From Amycolatopsis orientalis DSM 43388 (GTDB lineage Bacteria; Actinomycetota; Actinomycetes; Mycobacteriales; Pseudonocardiaceae): a DNA stretch of 33,846 bases. Below the pieces are notes generated by a model that saw only the letters and a program-made list of their open reading frames with translations, was not told where the DNA came from and did not search any database. How positions within the stretch are numbered: the first letter of the stretch is position 1; each line of letters opens with the position of its first letter. The DNA lies in assembly GCF_000411975.1 (NCBI RefSeq), contig NZ_ASXG01000152.1, positions 1 through 33,846 of the forward strand, read 5' to 3'. Shown one piece after another: positions 17,347-25,651 of this stretch. Made by a program: the position numbers and the translations under genes.

Positions 17347-17873
17347 CCCGCCGGGAAGAAATCCTCCGCACCCCGCGGCTGCGGCTGACCACCTGGCTGC
17401 CCGAGGACCTGGACGAGCTCGCCGCCCTGCACGCGGACCCGGAAGTCATGCGGCACATGACGACTGGCCCGCAGCGCCGCGAAGCGACCCGCGCACGGCT
17501 GGAGACGTTCATCGCCGAACACCGGGCGCGAGGCTGGTCGAAATGGCGCGTCGAAGGCGCGTCGGGATTTCTCGGCCGGGCCGGGTTCGGGGTCGCCCAT
17601 CGCAGCGGGCACCGCGAAGTCGGCTATCTGCTGGCGCGGGCGGCGTGGGGTGCGGGCCTGGCCACCGAGTTGACGCAGGCGCTCCGCCGGTGGCATGAGG
17701 AGCATCCGGAGCCCGCTCTCGCCCCGGAGCTGCGGGCCTATGTGCTGCCCGGCAACGCGGCGAGTTGCCGGGTGCTCGAGAAGGCGGGCTTCCGGGAGGC
17801 CGGCGAGGAAGACGGTCAGCTCGTGTTCGAGTCAGGCCGTTCCGGACCGGCGCAGGCGAGGCAGCACCGCTAG
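17343..17873 (+). CDS. GNAT-family N-acetyltransferase (RimJ/RimL-like)
   Basis: A 176-residue acetyltransferase. It opens with LRTPRLRLTTWLPED, typical of the RimJ/RimL-like branch. The acetyl-CoA pyrophosphate loop is in AAWGAGLATEL, and the C-terminal YVLPGNAASCRVLEKAGF strand-helix is the usual end of the fold. It transfers an acetyl group from acetyl-CoA to an amine; the acceptor is unknown. The start GTG 17343 overlaps the preceding gene's stop by 4 nt. The 3' end overlaps the convergent exporter gene by 42 nt. Confidence 0.87.
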   Translation: MTRREEILRTPRLRLTTWLPEDLDELAALHADPEVMRHMTTGPQRREATRARLETFIAEHRARGWSKWRVEGASGFLGRAGFGVAHRSGHREVGYLLARAAWGAGLATELTQALRRWHEEHPEPALAPELRAYVLPGNAASCRVLEKAGFREAGEEDGQLVFESGRSGPAQARQHR

Positions 17874-19050
17874 CCACAGCAGCACCGTCGCGACGCCGTA
17901 CGCCACCGTCATGGTCAGGCTCATCGTCAACGGCGTCGTCCCGCCTAGCGAGACCAGCGGCGCGACAATCGGTCCGATCGCGAACGAAGACGTCCCGAGC
18001 AGCGCCGCGGCGGTTCCGGCGCGTTGGCCGTGGCTGGCGAGCGCGAGCGCGTTGCCGTTCGCCTGGGTCGTCCCGCCCGCGAACATCGACAATGCCAACG
18101 GGATCAGCAACGCCGCCAGCCCGGCTTCGAACAACACCGCGCCCAGCATCGTCAGTGCCGCAGCCGCGGTGAAAGTGGTGCCCAGCACGTACATCCGGAC
18201 CGGGCCGGCGCGCCGCACCGCTGCCCGGTTCACCTGGGCGCCGAGCACGGACATCACCGCGTTCGCCGCGAAACAGGCGCTGAACAGCTGCGGAGACAAC
18301 GAGAATCCGTCCTGCAGCACGAAAACTGATCGACGCCAGGTAGGTGAAGAACGCCGCCCCGCCGCAGGTGCTCACGAGCAGGAAACCCAGAAACAGCGGG
18401 TCTCTCAGGAGGAGCCGGAACTCGCCGCCGCCTCGCCGCCGATGTCGCGCTTCCGACGGCAGGCTCTCCGGCAACGCGGTCGCGGCGACGATCAGCAAGG
18501 CGGCGCCGATCCCGGCCAAGACGCCGAAGATGCCGCGCCAGCCGATGAGTGCCGCCAGCTGGCCGCCGATCACCGGGGCGACGATCGGCGCCAGCGCCCC
18601 GACGGTCGTCAGCAAGGCCAGCAGCCGCACCAATTCGACGCCCTCCGCGAGGTCTCGGGCAACGGCCAGCGACAGCACGATTCCGGCCGAACCGCACAGT
18701 CCTTGGAGGAATCTCGCCGCGAGCAGGACCTCGATCGACGGCGCGAACGCACACACCGCCGACAGCACAGCGAACAGCCCGATCCCGATCAGCAGCGGCC
18801 GCCGCCTGCCGAACCGGTCGCTCAGCGGGCCCACGACGAGCTGGCCGAACGCGAGGCCGAGCATGCACACCGACATGGTCGCCTGGGCGAGGCTCTCCCC
18901 GGCGCGGAGATCGTCGGCGAGCTGCGGGAGGGCGGGCAGGTAGAGGTCCATCGAGATCGGTCCGAAGACCTCCAGCAGACCCAGCACCACGGCCATCCGG
19001 AACGCCGCCGGGCGTTTCTTCGGCGGTGCTTCGGTTCGCGGCGGCTTCAT
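17832..19050 (-). pseudogene. Bcr/CflA-family MFS drug exporter, frameshifted
   Basis: Two frames together give one complete 12-helix MFS protein of about 405 residues. The first part (start ATG 19050, MKPPRTEAPPKK) carries PISMDLYLPALPQL, a Bcr/CflA signature, and motif A in GPLSDRFGRRRPLL. It reads normally to FTYLASIS; the second part continues as VLQDGFSLSPQLFS and runs to the stop at 17832. The break is a run of four T on the coding strand (AAAA at 18322-18325 on the plus strand); three would restore the frame. This is either a true one-base insertion or a sequencing error in a homopolymer. Both halves keep good codon use, so any loss is recent. Its ATG overlaps the esterase stop (ATGA, 19047-19050), placing it last in the esterase operon. 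Confidence 0.85.
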
Positions 19051-20021
19051 CCGGTGCGCAGGATCCGGCGCAGCCACGAAAGCCGGGCCGCGACCGCGGA
19101 CCGGGAAACCTCCGCGTCGGGGGAGAAACCGGCGAATCCGTGGTAGCCGCCCGCCCAGACGTGCAGTTCCGCCTGTCCGCCGGTGGCCCAGATCCGCAGC
19201 GCGTATTCGGTCGTCTCGTCGCGGAAGATCTCCGCGGCGCCGACGTCCAGATACGCGGGCGGGAGACCGGACAGGTCGGTCATCCGGGCCGGGACCGCGT
19301 ACGGCGAGGCGGCGTCGGTGCCGCGCGCCGGGCCGAGCAGGGCGTCCCAGCCGGTGTCGTTGTTGTTGCGGTCCCACGCGCCGATTCCGTCGTACTGGCG
19401 GGCGGACACGGACTCGTTGCGGTCGTCCAGCATCGGGCACGCCAGCAGTTGCCCGGCCAGAGCCGGGCCGTTGCGATCCCGGGCCAGCAAGGCGACGCCC
19501 GCCGCGAGTCCGCCGCCTGCGCTGGCGCCGGTGACGACGATGCGTGCCGGGTCGATGCCGAGTTCGCCAGCATGGTCGACTGTCCACAACAGACCGGCGT
19601 AGCAGTCCTCGACGGCGGCCGGAGCCGGGTTTTCCGGAGCGAGCCGGTATTCCACCGAGAGGCCGACGGCGCCGAACCGCAGGACGTCGTCGATGAGGCC
19701 GTCCAGCCCGAAAAACCGGTTGCCCAGCACCATTCCGCCGCCGTGGATGCTGTACAGCGCGGGCGCGTCGGCGACTCCCGCGGCGGGGCGGACGACGGTG
19801 AGAACGATGTCGGGCGCGCCCTCGGGGCCGGGGACGGTGTGCTCGGTCAGCTCGACCGGGCGGTCGCCGACGATCTGCTCGGCGGGCGGGATGATCGACG
19901 CGAAATGCGCGCGGTTGGCCAGGATCGTGTCGGCGCGCAGCGGGATCCGCTCGACCAGGTCGAGGAACGCGGCGAGACCGGGTTCGAGTTCCGGGTCGTA
20001 GGGGACGGGAGGGACGCTCAT
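19047..20021 (-). CDS. Alpha/beta hydrolase, HSL-type esterase (second of tandem pair)
   Basis: A 324-residue esterase of the hormone-sensitive-lipase family. The oxyanion motif HGGG is at 93-96, the nucleophile is Ser167 in GASAGG, the acid is in FRDET (about Asp268), and the His is His294 in GGYHGF. The YRLAPENPAPAAVEDCYAG segment is classic for the family. Short- to medium-chain acyl esters are usual substrates. It is strongly similar along its whole length to the preceding esterase (20018-20995), clearly a tandem duplicate. ATG 20021 overlaps that gene's stop (ATGA), and its own stop overlaps the exporter start. It sits in the leftward operon of the 23-kb locus, so it may unmask or hydrolyse the compound handled there. 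Confidence 0.92.
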   Translation of the reverse strand: MSVPPVPYDPELEPGLAAFLDLVERIPLRADTILANRAHFASIIPPAEQIVGDRPVELTEHTVPGPEGAPDIVLTVVRPAAGVADAPALYSIHGGGMVLGNRFFGLDGLIDDVLRFGAVGLSVEYRLAPENPAPAAVEDCYAGLLWTVDHAGELGIDPARIVVTGASAGGGLAAGVALLARDRNGPALAGQLLACPMLDDRNESVSARQYDGIGAWDRNNNDTGWDALLGPARGTDAASPYAVPARMTDLSGLPPAYLDVGAAEIFRDETTEYALRIWATGGQAELHVWAGGYHGFAGFSPDAEVSRSAVAARLSWLRRILRTG

Positions 20022-20995
20022 CGGCCCGCCTTGCCGAAGATCCGGCGCAGCCAGGAATTCCGAGTTTCGAGCGCGGCCTTGCTGATCGGCCAGTCCGGCA
20101 CGTACATGTCGAACCCGTGGAACGCGCCCGCCCACACGTGCAGTTCGGCCTGTCCGCCGGTGGCCCAGATCCGCAGCGCGTATTCGGTGTCCTCGTCGCG
20201 GAACGGTTCCGCGCTGCCGACCTCGATGAACGCGGGCGGCAGGTTGGACAGGTCGGTCGCGCGCGCCGGGGCGGCGTAGGGGGAGACGTCGTCGGTGCCG
20301 ACCGCGTCGCCCAGCAGGGACTTCCAGCCCGCCAGGTTCGACTCGCGGGTCCACGTGCCGATGCCGGGGTACTGCTGGCTGGCGATCGTGGTGTTGCGGT
20401 CGTCGATCATCGGGCACAGCAGCAGCTGGCCCGCGATGGCCGGGCCGTTGCGGTCGCGGGCGAGCAGCGATACCGCCGCGGCGAGCCCGCCGCCCGCGCT
20501 GCCGCCCATCACCACGACGCGTGCCGGGTCGATGCCGAGTTCGTCGGCGTGCTCGACTGTCCACACCAGACCGGCGTAGCAGTCTTCGACCGGGGCGGGA
20601 TGCGGGTGCTCGGGCGCGAGCCGGTATTCGACGTTCACCGCGACGACATTCAGCTCCAGCACCAAAGCCAGCAGCCGGCCCACGTCCATGTTGCGGTGGC
20701 CGACCATCATGCCGCCGCCGTGGATGTTGTAGAGAGCGGGCAGCGCGCCGTCGCGCTCGCGCGGGGACAGGACGGTGATTTCCAGGTCCGGCGCGCCTTC
20801 CGGGCCGGGGATGGTCCGCTCGACGACGGTCACCGGTGCCTCGCCGACGACTTCCGCGGCGGGCGGGAACATCTCGGCCATCGCGCGGCGCAGGCCGGGG
20901 ATGGTCTCTCGAGTGAACGGCGGGGCGTCGGCCGGGACGATCTCGGCGAGCGCGGGCTCGATCTCCGGGTCGAACGGAACGGGGGGATAGGTCAA
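20018..20995 (-). CDS. Alpha/beta hydrolase, HSL-type esterase (first of tandem pair)
   Basis: A 325-residue HSL-type esterase with the HGGG motif followed by MMVGHRNMD, the nucleophile in GGSAGGG, and the catalytic His in GAFHGFD. It aligns end to end with its downstream duplicate (YPPVPFDPEIEP here, SVPPVPYDPELEP there). The frame extends to an ATG-like start at about 21070, but those extra residues merely translate the palindromic repeat at 21032-21070. TTG 20995 is preferred: AGGAGG lies 5 nt upstream, and the resulting N-terminus matches the paralogue. Divergence around the lid and the first 90 residues suggests that the two esterases differ in acyl or alcohol preference. Confidence 0.9.
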   Translation of the reverse strand: MTYPPVPFDPEIEPALAEIVPADAPPFTRETIPGLRRAMAEMFPPAAEVVGEAPVTVVERTIPGPEGAPDLEITVLSPRERDGALPALYNIHGGGMMVGHRNMDVGRLLALVLELNVVAVNVEYRLAPEHPHPAPVEDCYAGLVWTVEHADELGIDPARVVVMGGSAGGGLAAAVSLLARDRNGPAIAGQLLLCPMIDDRNTTIASQQYPGIGTWTRESNLAGWKSLLGDAVGTDDVSPYAAPARATDLSNLPPAFIEVGSAEPFRDEDTEYALRIWATGGQAELHVWAGAFHGFDMYVPDWPISKAALETRNSWLRRIFGKAGR

Positions 20996-21031
20996 GGCAG
21001 CCTCCTGGGCCGGGCGGGCAAGCGGGGAGCG

Positions 21032-21070
21032 GTCCGTGAGGGGAACCTTGACGGAATCAGATTCCCTCAC
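21032..21070. repeat. Palindromic gene-end repeat, copy A (shortened)
   Basis: The left half starts GTCCGTGAGGGGAACC and differs from the left half of copy C (24781) at one base in 27. The centre is a GGAATC-A-GATTCC palindrome (21053-21065), and the right arm is cut to TTCCCTCAC. It lies between the aldo/keto reductase stop and the esterase start, where it could fold as a terminator or mRNA-stability hairpin. Confidence 0.75.
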
Positions 21071-21095
21071 GTGCGGTGCGAACGCGGACGGTGGG

Positions 21096-22061
21096 TCAGG
21101 GCCCTTCCGGATCGACGGCGTCGCGGTCGGCCCAGAAGGGCTCCACCAGCGCGCGGATCTGCTCGGCTCCGACCTGCTCGACCAGCTCGACCGCGGCGAG
21201 GTTGTCCTCCAGCTGCGCCATCCGCGTCGCGCCGAAAAGGGTCGTGGCGTTGGCCGGATGCGTCAGCGTGAACGCGACCGCGAGCCGGGCCGCGCTGGTG
21301 CCGAGTTCCTCCGCGACCTTCCCGACCTGGAGCGCGTCGCGGACGATCCGCTCGCGGACGCCGCCGGGGTCGCGGCCGATCTCGCGGGTCAGCTCGGTGC
21401 GCCCGGCGAGGATCCCGCCTTCGAGGACGTCGGAGGCCTGCATGGCGAAACCGTCGGCGAAGAGCCGGGCGAACGGCTCGCCGTCCGGAATGGACCGGCG
21501 GCCGATGCTGTACTTCAGCTGCGCGATCTGCGGTCCCGGCACGTGCAGCGCTTCGGCGATTTCGCGCAGCCGCGCGATGTTCCCGGCCGACCAGTTGTTC
21601 ACGCCCCACGCCCGGATCAGCCCGGAGCGGGCGAGCCCGGCGAGGTCTTCGACCAGGTCCTCCAGCGCGACGTCGGCTCGCCGCAGGTCGCCGAGAATCA
21701 CCAGGTCGGCGACGTCGAAACCGCCGCGCAGGAACGCGTTTTCCAGCTGCGGCCGGAATCCCCGGTCGCCGAAGCCTTCGAGCCACAGCTTCGCCGAGAC
21801 CAGGTAGTCCTCGCGCGGGATCCGGGCGGCGCGGATGATCGCGCTCCACAACACGTCGGTGAAGACCGGCGGGTGGCCGGGCATGCCGTAGACGCCGACG
21901 TCGAACAGGTTCACGCCGGCGTCGACCGCGGCGCGGACCATCGCGACGGCGTCGGCGAAATCCATCCGGTCGTAGGTGTGCCACGAACCGAGCGACAGCA
22001 GCGAAACGTCCAAACCGGACGTGCCGACCTTGCGGCGGGGCAGGGGCGAGGATGCGGACAC
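21096..22061 (-). CDS. Aldo/keto reductase with altered catalytic tetrad
   Basis: A 321-residue AKR-fold protein. Asp54 and Tyr58 (FDVGVYG) and Lys91 (SAKLW) of the Asp-Tyr-Lys-His tetrad are present. The His expected after the DLxxL strand is Gly124 (DLVILGDL). The NADPH-side segments WGVNNWSAGNI and FGATRMAQLEDNL are recognisable. The start is GTG 22061, five bases after AGGAGG. It shares GSWxTxDRM, the His-to-Gly change and overall layout with the AKR at 25652-26608, so the two are paralogues. It follows the alcohol dehydrogenase by 32 nt in the same operon. Family chemistry is NADPH-dependent carbonyl reduction; the missing His suggests changed chemistry or substrate. A Kv-beta-like non-catalytic role is less likely. 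Confidence 0.88.
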   Translation of the reverse strand: MSASSPLPRRKVGTSGLDVSLLSLGSWHTYDRMDFADAVAMVRAAVDAGVNLFDVGVYGMPGHPPVFTDVLWSAIIRAARIPREDYLVSAKLWLEGFGDRGFRPQLENAFLRGGFDVADLVILGDLRRADVALEDLVEDLAGLARSGLIRAWGVNNWSAGNIARLREIAEALHVPGPQIAQLKYSIGRRSIPDGEPFARLFADGFAMQASDVLEGGILAGRTELTREIGRDPGGVRERIVRDALQVGKVAEELGTSAARLAVAFTLTHPANATTLFGATRMAQLEDNLAAVELVEQVGAEQIRALVEPFWADRDAVDPEGP

Positions 22062-22093
22062 GAGACCTCCTTGGCTCGGCGGGGGAACGGGGG

Positions 22094-23203
22094 TCAGGGG
22101 AGACGGGGGTCGACGACGGCTTTGGTCTCGTCGAGGCGGTGCATGGCCTCGATCCGCTCGCTCGCGCCGGACAGCCCGACCGGGCTGCCGAACAGCCGGT
22201 CCCACGGCATCCGGGCGGCGAACGAACCGAAGAATTCGATGGCGTGGTGGTAATCGGCGATGTCGCCGTTGAGCGAACCGACGACGGTCAGCTCCTTGCC
22301 CATCACCGTGCCGAGCGGGACCGGCGCGGGTTCCGGCCCGGTGCTGCCGACGATCGCGACCCGCCCGCGCTGCGCCGCCATCGCGACCGCCTCGCGGCCG
22401 ATCGACGGCGCGCCGGCGAAGTCCAGTACGAGGTCGCCGCCGCGGCCGCCGGTGAGTTCGGCGACCCGTTCGACGATCGCGTCCGAGCCCCCGGCGACGT
22501 CGACCACCCCGTCCGCGCCGAATTCCTTCGCCAGCTCTAGCCGGGACGCGGGAGCGCCGACGGTGATGACGCGGCCCGCCCCGCTCAGCTGCGCGACGGC
22601 GGTCGCGAAGAGGCCCAACGCGCCGGATCCCTGCACCACGACGCGAGATCCGGGCCGGACGCCGCCGACCCGGTCGAACGCGCGCAGCACGGTTTTCGCC
22701 GCGCATCCGGCCATCGCGGCCCAGGTGTCGGGCACCTCGGCGGGCAGCAGCAGCTTCGCCGCGCCCGGGACGACGTAGGCGTATTCGCACAGTCCGGCGG
22801 TCGCGAACGGCGCGACGTCGGACCGCTGCAGAAATCCGTAGCCGCGGTGCGCGCACGCGACCGGTTCGCGCAGCACAGTACAGCCGTAGCACTCGCCGCA
22901 GGTGGATTCCGACCAGCCGATCCGGGACCCGACCGCGACCGGGCGGCCGAGCGCGTCGCGCGTGTCGGGTCCGGTCGCCACCACCTCGCCGACCATTTCG
23001 TGGCCCAGCACCATCGGCAGCATGCCCGGGAAACTCATCTTCCCGGACCAGATCTCCACGTCCGTGCCGCACAGCGTCGCGCACGAGACGCGGACCAGCG
23101 CCGCGCCGGCTTCGAGCTCGGCGGGCAGCGGGAGTTCGGTCAGCTCCAGCGGCGCGCCGTGCTCGGTCAGCACCGCGGCGCGGGTGGATGTCGGGACGGT
23201 CAT
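22094..23203 (-). CDS. Zinc-dependent medium-chain alcohol dehydrogenase
   Basis: A 369-residue MDR-family enzyme. Catalytic zinc ligands are Cys45 (TLCGTD) and His68/Glu69 (GHEMVGEV). The structural zinc loop has Cys102, 105, 108 and 117 (CGECYGC). The Rossmann motif is in VVQGSGALGLFA. It oxidises an alcohol or reduces a carbonyl with NAD(P). The start ATG 23203 has GGAAAGG upstream. It is the first gene of the leftward operon (dehydrogenase, AKR, two esterases, exporter) and is divergent from the amidohydrolase. The dyad at 23251-23274 lies 48 bp upstream and its left arm contains, on the minus strand, a TAGACT that can serve as the -10 element. Confidence 0.92.
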   Translation of the reverse strand: MTVPTSTRAAVLTEHGAPLELTELPLPAELEAGAALVRVSCATLCGTDVEIWSGKMSFPGMLPMVLGHEMVGEVVATGPDTRDALGRPVAVGSRIGWSESTCGECYGCTVLREPVACAHRGYGFLQRSDVAPFATAGLCEYAYVVPGAAKLLLPAEVPDTWAAMAGCAAKTVLRAFDRVGGVRPGSRVVVQGSGALGLFATAVAQLSGAGRVITVGAPASRLELAKEFGADGVVDVAGGSDAIVERVAELTGGRGGDLVLDFAGAPSIGREAVAMAAQRGRVAIVGSTGPEPAPVPLGTVMGKELTVVGSLNGDIADYHHAIEFFGSFAARMPWDRLFGSPVGLSGASERIEAMHRLDETKAVVDPRLP

Positions 23204-23250
23204 GGGAAACCTTTCCGGGGACTGGCGGGCCCGGCGGGGCCGTGTGATGG

Positions 23251-23274
23251 GTTAGTCTACGGACGTCGACAAAA
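23251..23274. promoter_or_regulatory. Regulon dyad, site 1 (divergent dehydrogenase/amidohydrolase)
   Basis: GTTAGTCTAC-GGAC-GTCGACAAAA matches the local consensus TTTAGTCNAC-N4-GTNGACTAAA except at the outermost position of one arm and one base of the other. It includes TAGACT on the minus strand (-10 for the dehydrogenase). A second small dyad TCGACA-AAAA-TGTCGA (23266-23281) overlaps it. Position suggests control of both divergent genes. Confidence 0.7.
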
Positions 23275-23307
23275 ATGTCGAGTCCCCGAATCCCTCCAGG
23301 AGCGCCT

Positions 23308-24672
23308 GTGCCGACCTCAGTTGCGGATCTCGTCTTGCGGGCAGCGGCGGTGCACACCATGGCCGGTGCCGCGCCCGCGACCGCGCTGGCCGTCCGGGAC
23401 GGACGCGTGCTGCGCGCCGGAACCGACGCGCAGCTGCGGGAGCTGATCGGCCCCGGCACGAAAGTGCTCGACCTCGGCGGCCGCGCGGTGCTGCCGGGCA
23501 TCAACGACGCGCACCTGCACGGGACCTGGCTCGGCGCGCTGTGGCCGGACACCCTCTTCGCCGAGGACGACGGCGGGCCCGGGCCCGGTCCGGAAAAGCC
23601 GCTGCGCACCGCTGCCGAACGCCGGGCGGCCATTCTGCGTGCGGGCGAAATCCTGGCCGCGCTGGGCATTACGAGCTACACCGAACCCGGCCTCGGCCCG
23701 GGGGAGGACGACGGGCACCTCGGCGCGTTCGGCATGTCCGTCGTGGAGCAGTACCGGCAGCTGGCCGCCGAAGGACTGCTGCGGGCCCGGGTGACCGCGC
23801 TCTGGCTGTACGGCGAACTGGACGGCCCGAGCACGCTGAAAAACTTCCGCGCCGGACTGGCCACAGTGGACAGACGGGGTCCGGATCCGCGCCGGTTGAA
23901 CTTCCGCGGCGTGAAGATCTTCGCCGACGGCATCCCGCCGATGCGCTCGGCCTACACCCGCCACTGCTACGCCGACGGCAGCCACGCGCACCTGCTCGTC
24001 GGCGGCGCGGACGACCCGGAGCGCGAGGAGAACTTCACCCGGATGGTCCGCACCGCGCACGAGGCCGGGCTGCAGGTCGGCGTGCACGCGACCGGCGACC
24101 GGGCGATCGAGCTGATGCTGGACGCCGTCGAACGGGCCCGCGAGGAGCGCGACGTCGACCTCGGGCACTACGTGATCCACGGCGACCTGGTGAACCCGGC
24201 GCAGCTGAAGCGGATGGCCCGGCTGGGGGTCGGGCTGTCCGCGCAGGCCGGGATCGCGGTGCGGACCGCGTCGGTGGTCGACGCGGCGCTCGGGCCGGGC
24301 AGTTCGGACACCGCGTGGCCGCTGCGGGAGGCGCTGGACGCCGGAATCCCGCTGTGCCTGACGTCCGACGCGCCGGTGCTGCCGCCGGACTGGCGCAGGG
24401 AAATCGCGGCCGCGGACCAGTGGATGGGCCCGGCCGAGGACGTGCGGGAGCGGATGGAAACCCTGCTGCGCTGCTACACCGTGCACCCCGCCCAGCAGGA
24501 CGGCGCCGCCTCGTGGAAGGGCACGCTCGAGCCGGGCATGGCAGCCGATTTGTGCGTGCTGTCCGCGGATCCGTTCGCGGTGACCCCTGCCGAGCTGCCC
24601 GACGTCGAAGTCGACCTGACTGTCCTGGATGGACAGATCGTCTACGAACGCTCTCCCCGCACGATCGCCTGA
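23308..24672 (+). CDS. YtcJ-like metal-dependent amidohydrolase
   Basis: A 454-residue amidohydrolase-superfamily enzyme. Metal ligands are visible in order: His69-x-His71 in NDAHLHGTW, carboxylatable Lys203 in GVKIFADG, His260 in GVHATGDRA, His291 in YVIHGD, and Asp354 in LTSDAPV. The C-terminal beta-sandwich returns at GTLEPGMAADLCVL. This YtcJ/Nfd-like branch includes N-substituted formamide deformylases, so an amide, formamide or carbamate substrate is plausible. GTG 23308 is used because AGGAG lies at the right distance; an ATG at 23275 would start inside the operator region. It is divergent from the alcohol dehydrogenase, shares site 1 with it, and is followed at once by palindromic repeat B. 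It is probably the entry hydrolysis step of the locus. Confidence 0.9.
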   Translation: MPTSVADLVLRAAAVHTMAGAAPATALAVRDGRVLRAGTDAQLRELIGPGTKVLDLGGRAVLPGINDAHLHGTWLGALWPDTLFAEDDGGPGPGPEKPLRTAAERRAAILRAGEILAALGITSYTEPGLGPGEDDGHLGAFGMSVVEQYRQLAAEGLLRARVTALWLYGELDGPSTLKNFRAGLATVDRRGPDPRRLNFRGVKIFADGIPPMRSAYTRHCYADGSHAHLLVGGADDPEREENFTRMVRTAHEAGLQVGVHATGDRAIELMLDAVERAREERDVDLGHYVIHGDLVNPAQLKRMARLGVGLSAQAGIAVRTASVVDAALGPGSSDTAWPLREALDAGIPLCLTSDAPVLPPDWRREIAAADQWMGPAEDVRERMETLLRCYTVHPAQQDGAASWKGTLEPGMAADLCVLSADPFAVTPAELPDVEVDLTVLDGQIVYERSPRTIA

Positions 24673-24673
24673 C

Positions 24674-24728
24674 GTCCGTGAAGGGCTCCTTGCGGGAATC
24701 TAATTCCCGCAAGGAGCCCTTCACGGAC
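24674..24728. repeat. Palindromic gene-end repeat, copy B (perfect)
   Basis: Two perfect 26-bp arms (left arm begins GTCCGTGAAGGGCTCC, right arm ends GCCCTTCACGGAC) flank a 3-nt CTA loop. It starts one base after the amidohydrolase stop. It can act as a strong terminator hairpin but belongs to a sequence family with copies A and C. Confidence 0.9.
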
Positions 24729-24780
24729 CTGGCCGGGGCCGGTGCGGTTTGTGGCGGGTCGGCGGGCGCGCGGGTTGGTT

Positions 24781-24835
24781 GTCCGTGAGGGGAACCTTCA
24801 CGGAATCTGATTCCCGCAGGGTTCCCTTCACGGAC
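24781..24835. repeat. Palindromic gene-end repeat, copy C (imperfect)
   Basis: The element is 55 bp like copy B, with 26-bp arms paired at 21 of 26 positions around a CTG loop. It starts GTCCGTGAGGGGAACC and ends GTTCCCTTCACGGAC. It lies 7 bp from the stop of the leftward SDR, so B and C together close the two convergent genes. Confidence 0.88.
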
Positions 24836-24842
24836 AGCCGGC

Positions 24843-25565
24843 TCAGGTGAGCAGCTGGCCGCCGTCGACCGGGAGGCTGGTGCCGGTGATGTGGGCGGCG
24901 GCCGGGCTCGCCAGGAACACCACGGCTGCGGCGACGTCCTCGACCGCGGCCATCCGGCCGTCCGGGATCCGCGCCACCCACGCGTCGTGCGCGGGCGAGC
25001 CGGGCGGCATCGCGGCGGCGAGCATCGGCGTCGCCACCGGGCCCGGGGCGACCGCGTTCACCCGGATCTGGTGCTCCGCCAGTTCGATGGCCGCCCAGCG
25101 GGTCAGCGCGTCCACCGCTGCCTTGCTGCTTTCGTACCCGCCCATGCCCGGCGTCGGCTGCCGTCCGCCGATCGAAGACAGGTTCACCACCACGCCCGGT
25201 GCCCGGCGTTCGACCATTCGGCGGGCGACCAGCTGCGTCATCAGGAACGTGCCGTGCACGTTGGTCGAAAGAATGCGCAGCAGGTCCGCACCGGGCAGGT
25301 TCAGCAGCCGGCCGTGGACGCTGAGCAGACCGGCGTTGTTGACCAGGACGTCGACCGGGCCGACCTCGTCGAGCGCGGCGGAGATCGCCGTCTCGTCGGT
25401 GATGTCGAGCCGGATTCCGCGCCCGCCAAGCGGTTTGGCGGCTTCTTCGGCGCCGTCGAGATCGGCGAGGACCACGGAATCGCCAGCCTCGGCGAAGGCG
25501 GCGCCGATCGCGCGGCCGATGCCGCCGGCGCCTCCGGTGATCAGCACGGTACGGGCAGCGGGCAT
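24843..25565 (-). CDS. Short-chain dehydrogenase/reductase (SDR), FabG-like
   Basis: A 240-residue classical SDR: TGGAGGIG at about 10-17, an acidic Asp after beta-2 (LADLDG) favouring NAD(H), NNAG, NLSSIGG with the catalytic Ser, YESSK as Tyr-x3-Lys, and the usual C-terminal ITGTSLPVDGG. It interconverts an alcohol and a ketone; the substrate is unknown. ATG 25565 is preceded by AAGGAAA. It is divergent from the second AKR with dyad site 2 in the 86-bp gap; TATACT on the minus strand within that site is a good -10 element for this gene. Its NAD preference beside NADPH-type AKRs hints that oxidation and reduction steps are combined in the locus. Confidence 0.92.
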   Translation of the reverse strand: MPAARTVLITGGAGGIGRAIGAAFAEAGDSVVLADLDGAEEAAKPLGGRGIRLDITDETAISAALDEVGPVDVLVNNAGLLSVHGRLLNLPGADLLRILSTNVHGTFLMTQLVARRMVERRAPGVVVNLSSIGGRQPTPGMGGYESSKAAVDALTRWAAIELAEHQIRVNAVAPGPVATPMLAAAMPPGSPAHDAWVARIPDGRMAAVEDVAAAVVFLASPAAAHITGTSLPVDGGQLLT

Positions 25566-25602
25566 CGTCGTTTCCTTTCGCCGGGAGCGGGGTTCGCGAG
25601 CT

Positions 25603-25626
25603 TATAGTATACAAGCGTAGAAAATA
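25603..25626. promoter_or_regulatory. Regulon dyad, site 2 (divergent SDR/AKR)
   Basis: TATAGTATAC-AAGC-GTAGA with flanking A/T matches the core of the consensus TTTAGTCNAC-N4-GTNGACTAAA, but the outer right arm is degenerate. It overlaps TATACT on the minus strand, a likely -10 for the SDR. It is the weakest of the four sites. Confidence 0.5.
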
Positions 25627-25651
25627 AATCCCTTGACTCGCAGGAGGAATC

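Noticed and set aside
20996..21070. N-terminal extension of the first esterase to the start at 21070
   Set aside because: The added residues simply translate palindromic repeat A. TTG 20995 has AGGAGG and matches the paralogue's N-terminus.
24674..24835. Repeats B and C as inverted-repeat ends of an insertion element
   Set aside because: Each is itself a closed hairpin; only about 50 bp lies between them, with no transposase or target-site duplication.
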